64,000 nucleotides of DNA from Pyropia haitanensis (taxonomy: Eukaryota; Rhodophyta; Bangiophyceae; Bangiales; Bangiaceae). The stretch covers positions 7,286,026-7,350,025 of the forward strand of contig SDUX01000004.1 in assembly GCA_008729055.1 (NCBI GenBank). Direction: 5' to 3'. The position numbers and the translations under genes are program-made. Below, piece by piece: positions 57,501-64,000 of the stretch. Within the stretch, counting starts at the first letter, position 1, and each line of letters opens with the position of its first letter. The notes under the pieces were generated by a model. It was not told the DNA's origin. It did no database searches and was given only the letters and a program-made list of their open reading frames with translations.

Positions 57501-59730
57501 TGTTGGACGACTTTCTGGCGACTTTCACGTGAATTTTCTTTGCAGTTATGGAAACTTCTTGCCCCCAATTGGCCATTTGTGTCCCAATTTGGCCCCCTTT
57601 TTGCCCCTTTTTGCCCACTTCTTACCCACTTCCTACCCACTTTTGCCCACTTTTGCCCACTTTTGCCCACTTTTGTGTCTACAGCGATGCTGCACACCAT
57701 CCGGCGGCCGAATTGGCGCGCATACTTCGTTCCAGCCATAGATCCACCCGCTTGATGTCCGAGGTTCCACCCGCACGGTCGTGCATGCGGTGGTCCGCTT
57801 CTCACCCACTTTTGCCCACTGTTGCCCACTTTTGCCCACTTTCGCGTGTACAGCAATGCAGCACGCGCTCCGGCGGCCGAATTGGCTCGCATCCTTTATT
57901 CCAGCCATACATCCGCCCGCTCGACGTCCGAGGTTCCACCCGCACCGTCGTGCATGGGGTGGTTGGCCGACCCGTTTGTTGGCGCGTCCGTTGGATGCAA
58001 CGAGTGTTTTGTGGAGCGCCGGTTTCCACGTGTCAATTTTGTGGAATGGTTTTTGCCACGTGGGGGTCCCCACAGCCAGGCGTGACGGTCGGCGACAAAA
58101 GTTCCGCCCTCACACCGTCCACGCCAGTGTGACGGGCGGAACGCGCAGTGGACAGTTTGGGTGGCGGGGCGCACTTTGTGGCCACTGTTGGACGACTTTC
58201 TGGCGACTTTCACGTGAATTTTCTTTGCAGTTATGGAAACTTCTTGCCCCCAATTGGCCATTTGTGTCCCAATTTGGCCCCCTTTTTGCCCCTTTTTGCC
58301 CACTTCTTACCCACTTCCTACCCACTTTTGCCCACTTTTGCCCACTTTTGCCCACTTTTGTGTCTACAGCGATGCTGCACACCATCCGGCGGCCGAATTG
58401 GCGCGCATACTTCGTTCCAGCCATAGATCCACCCGCTTGATGTCCGAGGTTCCACCCGCACGGTCGTGCATGCGGTGGTTGGCCGCTTCTCACCCACTTT
58501 TGCCCACTGTTGCCCACTTTTGCCCACTTTCGCGTGTACAGCAATGCAGCACGCGCTCCGGCGGCCGAATTGGCTCGCATCCTTTATTCCAGCCATACAT
58601 CCGCCCGCTCGACGTCCGAGGTTCCACCCGCACCGTCGTGCATGGGGTGGTTGGCCGACCCGTTTGTTGGCGCGTCCGTTGGATGCAACGAGTGTTTTGT
58701 GGAGCGCCGGTTTCCACGTGTCAATTTTGTGGAATGGTTTTTGCCACGTGGGGGTCCCCACAGCCAGGCGTGACGGTCGGCGACAAAAGTTCCGCCCTCA
58801 CACCGTCCACGCCAGTGTGACGGGCGGAACGCGCAGTGGACAGTTTGGGTGGCGGGGCGCACTTTGTGGCCACTGTTGGACGACTTTCTGGCGACTTTCA
58901 CGTGAATTTTCTTTGCAGTTATGGAAACTTCTTGCCCCCAATTGGCCATTTGTGTCCCAATTTGGCCCCCTTTTTGCCCCTTTTTGCCCACTTCTTACCC
59001 ACTTCCTACCCACTTTTGCCCACTTTTGCCCACTTTTGCCCACTTTTGTGTCTACAGCGATGCTGCACACCATCCGGCGGCCGAATTGGCGCGCATACTT
59101 CGTTCCAGCCATAGATCCACCCGCTTGATGTCCGAGGTTCCACCCGCACGGTCGTGCATGCGGTGGTCCGCTTCTCACCCACTTTTGCCCACTGTTGCCC
59201 ACTTTTGCCCACTTTCGCGTGTACAGCAATGCAGCACGCGCTCCGGCGGCCGAATTGGCTCGCATCCTTTATTCCAGCCATACATCCGCCCGCTCGACGT
59301 CCGAGGTTCCACCCGCACCGTCGTGCATGGGGTGGTTGGCCGACCCGTTTGTTGGCGCGTCCGTTGGATGCAACGAGTGTTTTGTGGAGCGCCGGTTTCC
59401 ACGTGTCAATTTTGTGGAATGGTTTTTGCCACGTGGGGGTCCCCACAGCCAGGCGTGACGGTCGGCGACAAAAGTTCCGCCCTCACACCGTCCACGCCAG
59501 TGTGACGGGCGGAACGCGCAGTGGACAGTTTGGGTGGCGGGGCGCACTTTGTGGCCACTGTTGGACGACTTTCTGGCGACTTTCACGTGAATTTTCTTTG
59601 CAGTTATGGAAACTTCTTGCCCCCAATTGGCCATTTGTGTCCCAATTTGGCCCCCTTTTTGCCCCTTTTTGCCCACTTCTTACCCACTTCCTACCCACTT
59701 TTGCCCACTTTTGCCCACTTTTGCCCACTT
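48512..59730. repeat. Near-identical block of satellite units
   Basis: Sixteen consecutive units differ almost only in C-run length (689 versus 688 bp), one lost C near 56010 (687) and a 3-bp loss of TGG near 57795 and 59167 (685). No substitutions were noticed by eye. This contrasts with the substitution-rich left block. Confidence 0.75.
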
Positions 59731-60339
59731 TTGTCTACAGCGATGCTGCACACCATCCGGCGGCCGAATTGGCGCGCATACTTCGTTCCAGCCATAGATC
59801 CACCCGCTTGATGTCCGAGGTTCACCCGCACGGTCGTGCATGCGGTGGTGGCCGCTTCTCACCCACTTTTGCCCACTGTTGCCCACTTTTGCCCACTTTC
59901 GCGTGTACAGCAATGCAGCACGCGCTCCGGCGGCCGAATTGGCTCGCATCCTTTATTCCAGCCATACATCCGCCCGCTCGACGTCCGAGGTTCCACCCGC
60001 ACCGTCGTGCATGGGGTGGTTGGCCGACCCGTTTGTTGGCGCGTCCGTTGGATGCAACGAGTGTTTTGTGGAGCGCCGGTTTCCACGTGTCAATTTTGTG
60101 GAATGGTTTTTGCCACGTGGGGGTCCCCACAGCCAGGCGTGACGGTCGGCGACAAAAGTTCCGCCCTCACACCGTCCACGCCAGTGTGACGGGCGGAACG
60201 CGCAGTGGACAGTTTGGGTGGCGGGGCGCACTTTGTGGCCACTGTTGGACGACTTTCTGGCGACTTTCACGTGAATTTTCTTTGCAGTTATGGAAACTTC
60301 TTGCCCCCAATTGGCCATTTGTGTCCCAATTTGGCCCCC

Positions 60340-63300
60340 TTTTTGCCCCCTTCCCACGCCCACTTCTTACTTTTGCGACTTTCATGTTGCCCAATGTTTT
60401 CGCATCCCGGCCCACTGTTGCCCACTACTTTCGCGTGTACTTCTTGGCTCGCATCATTCCAGCCATACATCCGGCTCGACGTCCGAGGTTCCACCCGCAC
60501 CGTCGTGCATGGGGTGGTTGGCCGAATTTCGCCGGTTTCCACGTGTTTTTGTGGAATGGTTTTTTGCGTGGGGTCCCCACAGCCAGGCGTGACGGTCGGC
60601 GACAAAAGTTCCGCCCTCACACCGTCCACGCCAGTGTGACGGGCGGAACGCGCAGTGGACAGTTTGGGTGGCGGGGCGCACTTTGTGGCCACTGTTGGAC
60701 GACTTTCTGGCGACTTTCACGTGAATTTTCTTTGCAGTTATGGAAACTTCTTGCCCCCAATTGGCCATTTGTGTCCCAATTTGGCCCCTTTTTGCCCACT
60801 TTTTGCCCACTTCTTACCCACTTCCTACCCACTTTTGCCCACTTTTGCCCACTTTTGGTTGGCAGCGATGCTGCACACCATCCGGCGGCCGACTTTTGCC
60901 CACTTTCGCGTGTACAGCAATGCAGCACGCGCTCCGGCGGCCGAATTGGCTCGCATTCCAGCCATAGATCCACCCGCTGATGTCCGAGGTTCCACCCGCA
61001 CGGTCGTGCATCCACCCGGTGGTTGGCCGCTTCTCACCCACTTTTGCCCACTTGTTGCCCACTTTTGCCCACTTTCGCGTGTACAGCGAATGCAGCACGT
61101 GCTCCGCCGCGGCCACGAATTGGCTCGCATGGAATTCCAGCCATACATCCGCCCGCTCGACGTCCGAGGTTCCACCCGCACCGTCGTGCATGGGGTGGTT
61201 GGCGTGACCCGTTGTTGGCGCGTCCGTTGGTCCACGCCAGTGTGACGGGCGGAACGCGCAGTGGACAGTTTGGGTGGAGCGCCGGTTTCCACGCCAATTT
61301 TGTGGGACGGTTTTTGCCACGTGGGGTCCCCACAGCCAGGCGTGACGGTCGGCAGACAAAAGTTCCGCCCTCACACCGTCCACGCCAGTTGTGTCCCAAT
61401 TTGGCCCCCTGGACCCCCTGGGTGGCGGGGCCCACTTTGTGGCCACTTACCGACTTTCTGGCGACTTTCACGTGAATTTTCTTTGCAGTTATGGAAACTT
61501 CTTGCCCCAATTGGCCATTTGTGTCCCAATTTGGCCCCTTTTTGCCCCCTTTTTGCCCACTTCTTACCACTTCCTACCCACTTTTGCCCACTTTTGCCCA
61601 CTTTTGTCCCACAGCGATTTGTGTCCATACCGGCGATGCTGCACACCATCCGCGCGGCCGAATTGGCGCGCATTCGTTCCAGCCATAGATCCCCGCTTGA
61701 TGTCCGAGGTTCCCCCGCACGGTCGTGCACGTGGTTGGCCGCTTCTCACCCACTTTTGCCCACTGTCCCACCCCACTTTCGCGTGTACAGCAATGCAGCA
61801 CGCGCTCCGGCGGCCGAATTGCATGGGCTGGTTGGCCGACCCGTTTGTTGGCGCGTCCGTTGGATGCAACGAGTGTTTTGTGGAGCGCCGGTTTCCACGT
61901 GTCAATTTTGTGGAATGGTTTTTGCCACGTGGGGGTCCCCACAGCCAGGCGTGACGGTCGGCGACAAACTTTCTGTTCCGCCCTCACACCGTCCACGCCA
62001 GTGTGACGGGCGGAACGCGCAGTGGACAGTTTGGGTGGCGGGCGCACTTTGTGGCCACTGTTGGACGACTTTCTGGCGACTTTCACGTGAATTTTCTTTG
62101 CAGTTATGGAAACTTCTTGCCCCCAATTGGCCATTTGTGTCCCAATTTGGCCCCCTTTTTGCCCCCTTTTTGCCCACTTCTTACCCACTTCCTACCCACT
62201 TTTGCCCACTTTTGCCCACTTTTGCCCACTTTTGGCGCGCATCTACAGCGATGCTGCACACGGTGGTTGGCCGCTTCTCACCCACTTTTGCCGTTGCCCA
62301 CTTTTGCCCACTTTCGCCAGCAATTCCGGCGGCCGCTCGCATCCTTTACTACATCCGCCCGCTTCCGAGCCACCCGCACCGTCGTGCATGGGGTGGTTGG
62401 CCGATCCGTCCGTTGGATGCCGAGTGTTTTGTGGAGCGCCGGTTTCCACGAATTTTGTCCACGTGGGGGTCCCCACAGCCAGTTCGGCGACAAAAGTTCC
62501 GCCCTCACGTCCACGTCGTGGACAGTGGGTGGCGGGGCGCACTGTGGCCACTGTTGGACCTTTCTGCGACTTTCACGTGAATTTTCAGTTATGGAAACTT
62601 CTTGCACTTTGTGTCCCACCCCCTTTTTGCCCACTTTTACCCACTTCCTACCCACTTTGCCCACTTTTGCCCACTTTTGCCCACTTTTGTGTCTACAGCG
62701 ATGCTGCACACCATCCGCGGCCGAATTGGCGCGCACTTCGCGCTAGATCCACCCGGCGGCCGAATTGGTTGGCCGCTTCTCACCCACTTTTGCCCACTGT
62801 TGCCCACTTTTGCCCACTTCGCGTGTACAGCAATGCATCCGGCGGCCGACTCGCATCCTTTATTCCAGCCCATCCGCCCGCTCGACGTCCGAGGTTCCAC
62901 CCGCACCGTCGTGCATGGGGTGGTTGGCCGACCCGTTTGTTGGCGCGTCCGTTGGATGCAACGAGTGTTTTGTGAGCGCCGGTTTCCACGTGTCGTGGAA
63001 TGGTTTTTGCCACGGGGGTTTCGGCGACAAAAGTTCCGCCCTCAATTGTTGTGGGTGGCGGGGCGCACTTTGTGGCCACTGTTGGACGACTTTTGGCGAC
63101 TTTCACGTGAATTTTCTTTGCAGTTATGGAAACGCCCCCAATGGCCATTTGGTCCCAATTTGGCCCCCTTTTTGCCCCCTTTTTGCCCACTTCTTACCCA
63201 CTTCCTACCCACTTTTGCCACTTTTGCCCACTTTTGCCCACTTTTGTGTCTACGGTGCTGCACACCATCCGCGGCCGACGCGCATACTTCGTTCCAGCCA

Positions 63301-64000
63301 TAGATCCACCCGCTTGATGTCCGCCCTCGTGCATGCGGTGGTGGCCGCTTCTCACCCACTTTTGCCCACTCCCACTTTTGCCCACTTTCGCGTGTACAGC
63401 ACAGCACGCGCGGCGGCCGAATTGGCGCATCCTTTATTCCAGCCATACATCCGTGACGTCCGAGGTTCCACCCGTCGTGCATGGGTGGTTGGCCGACCCG
63501 TTTGTTGGCGCGTCCGTTGGACAACGAGTGTTGTGGAGCGCCGGTTTCCACTGTCAATGTGGACGACTTTCTGGCGACTTTCGGGGCGCACTTTGTGGCC
63601 AACGACTTTTGGCGACTTTCACGTGAATTTTCTTTGCAGTTATGGAAACTTCTTGCCCCCAATTGGCCAATTGGCCCCCTTTTTGCCCCCTTTTTGCCCA
63701 TTTTACCCACTTCCTACCCACTTTTGTTTTGCCCACTTTTGCCCACTTTTGTGTCTACAGCGATTGCACACCATCCGGCGGCCCGCTTTCGTTCCAGCCC
63801 CACCCGCTTTTGCCCACTTGCATGCGGTACCCACTTTTGCCCACTGTTGCCCACCCCACTTTCGCGTGCAGCCAGCACGCGCTTTGGCTCGCATCCTTTA
63901 TTCCAGCCATACATTTCCGAGGTTCCCCCGCACCGTCGTGCATTGTTGGCCGACCCGTTTGTTGGCGCGTCCGTTGGACAGCGCCGGTTTCCACGTGTCA
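60340..64000. repeat. Degenerate right end of the visible array
   Basis: Units shorten (60205 to 60655 is 450 bp, then 606 bp to 61261) and carry many deletions of 1-30 bases, shuffled fragments and small insertions. Elements A' and A, the T-rich tracts and CACGTG motifs are still recognisable to the last base. Confidence 0.8.

Larger units (their letters stand above)
17669..64000. repeat. Satellite array, 689-bp unit, about 60 visible copies
   Basis: The array starts with GACCCCCACGGTCGTGCATGG at 17669 and is still running at the window edge. The landmark GTGGACAGTTTGGGTGG recurs at 18051, 18740, 19429 and onward; the first 15 intervals (to 28386) are all exactly 689 bp. Later intervals are mostly 682-695 bp, with shorter or longer rearranged units near 39.0-40.0, 42.6-43.8 and 60.3-64.0 kb. 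Order in one unit: T-rich phased tract; element A'; short T-rich tract; element A; a CACGTG-containing segment; GTGACGGGCGGAACGCGC and the landmark; a second related segment with TTTCTTTGCAGTTATGG; back to the T-rich tract. All copies are head to tail. Long open frames occur, but 689 is not a multiple of three, so they change frame every unit. Confidence 0.97.
28431..64000. repeat. Satellite family 2 block
   Basis: Units here read GAGTGTTTTG, CCGGTTTCCACG, GTGGAATGG, GGACGACTTTC and TTTCACGTGAATTTTC, with CACACCATCC and CTTGATGTCC in A'. The change occurs inside the unit that begins at 28386. This family contains the indel-rich stretches, both N gaps and the near-identical block. Confidence 0.85.

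Noticed and set aside
17669..64000. Long open frames of 200-790 codons on both strands throughout the array
   Set aside because: They are by-products of a 689-bp unit low in stops. The unit is not a multiple of three, so the reading changes frame each copy, and single-base indels are tolerated freely.
17669..64000. CRISPR array
   Set aside because: The repeats are 689 bp and contiguous, with no short repeats separated by unique spacers, and the context is eukaryotic.
17669..64000. rDNA intergenic spacer repeats
   Set aside because: No rRNA gene or recognisable rRNA fragment lies in the window to support it.
17669..64000. Telomeric repeats made of TTTTGCCCAC
   Set aside because: The 10-bp word is confined to short tracts inside each unit and does not match known telomere repeats.

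Overview
The window is nuclear DNA from a very GC-rich eukaryote, taken from a draft assembly (two runs of N). Three things point to a eukaryote: an N-glycosylation glucosyltransferase of the ALG8 type, a spartin/senescence-domain protein, and Crinkler-RHS-type (CRN-RHS) proteins. A MULE-like transposase relative of a kind common in fungi gives a weak hint of a GC-rich early-diverging fungus or an alga. The species cannot be decided from the sequence alone.

Positions 1-17,668 are an ordinary but decaying or poorly polished gene region. In order it holds: the C-terminal part of a CRN-RHS protein with a PD-(D/E)XK nuclease core (+, 43-1077); an ALG8-like glucosyltransferase split over several frames (+, about 1243-2480); a low-complexity spacer with a 17-G run; a spartin/senescence-domain gene split over three frames (-, 3528-5031); an unrecognised probable membrane protein, also frame-split (-, about 6140-6906); a long P-loop plus nuclease CRN-RHS gene (-, 6948-9875); about 3.5 kb of CCG/poly-C-rich DNA without a convincing gene; a broken MULE-like transposase (+, about 13698-15226); and a small acidic disordered protein (+, 16230-16811). 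Several frame breaks fall in or beside runs of G or C, so sequence error competes with true gene decay as the explanation.

Positions 17,669-64,000 are one head-to-tail satellite array that runs off the right edge. The unit is 689 bp, and about 60 copies can be recognised. Each unit has internal order. Two copies of one element (A' and A) lie exactly 172 bp apart at about 87% identity. Two other segments resemble each other weakly. Because 689 is close to 4 x 172, the unit looks like an old tetramer of a nucleosome-sized monomer. Each unit also carries T-rich tracts spaced 10-11 bp apart (mean 10.5), the spacing expected for curved DNA. Two sequence families meet near 28.4 kb, with mosaic units on the left side. 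A block at about 48.5-59.7 kb is almost perfectly homogeneous. Other blocks (about 29-33.6, 39.0-40.0, 42.6-43.8, 44.6-47.4 and 60.3-64.0 kb) are full of small indels or rearrangements, and two of them run straight into the N gaps.

The genes do not form an evident pathway. The array is the most distinctive object here. It is a candidate centromeric or heterochromatic satellite with higher-order structure, and none of the many open frames inside it behaves like a gene.
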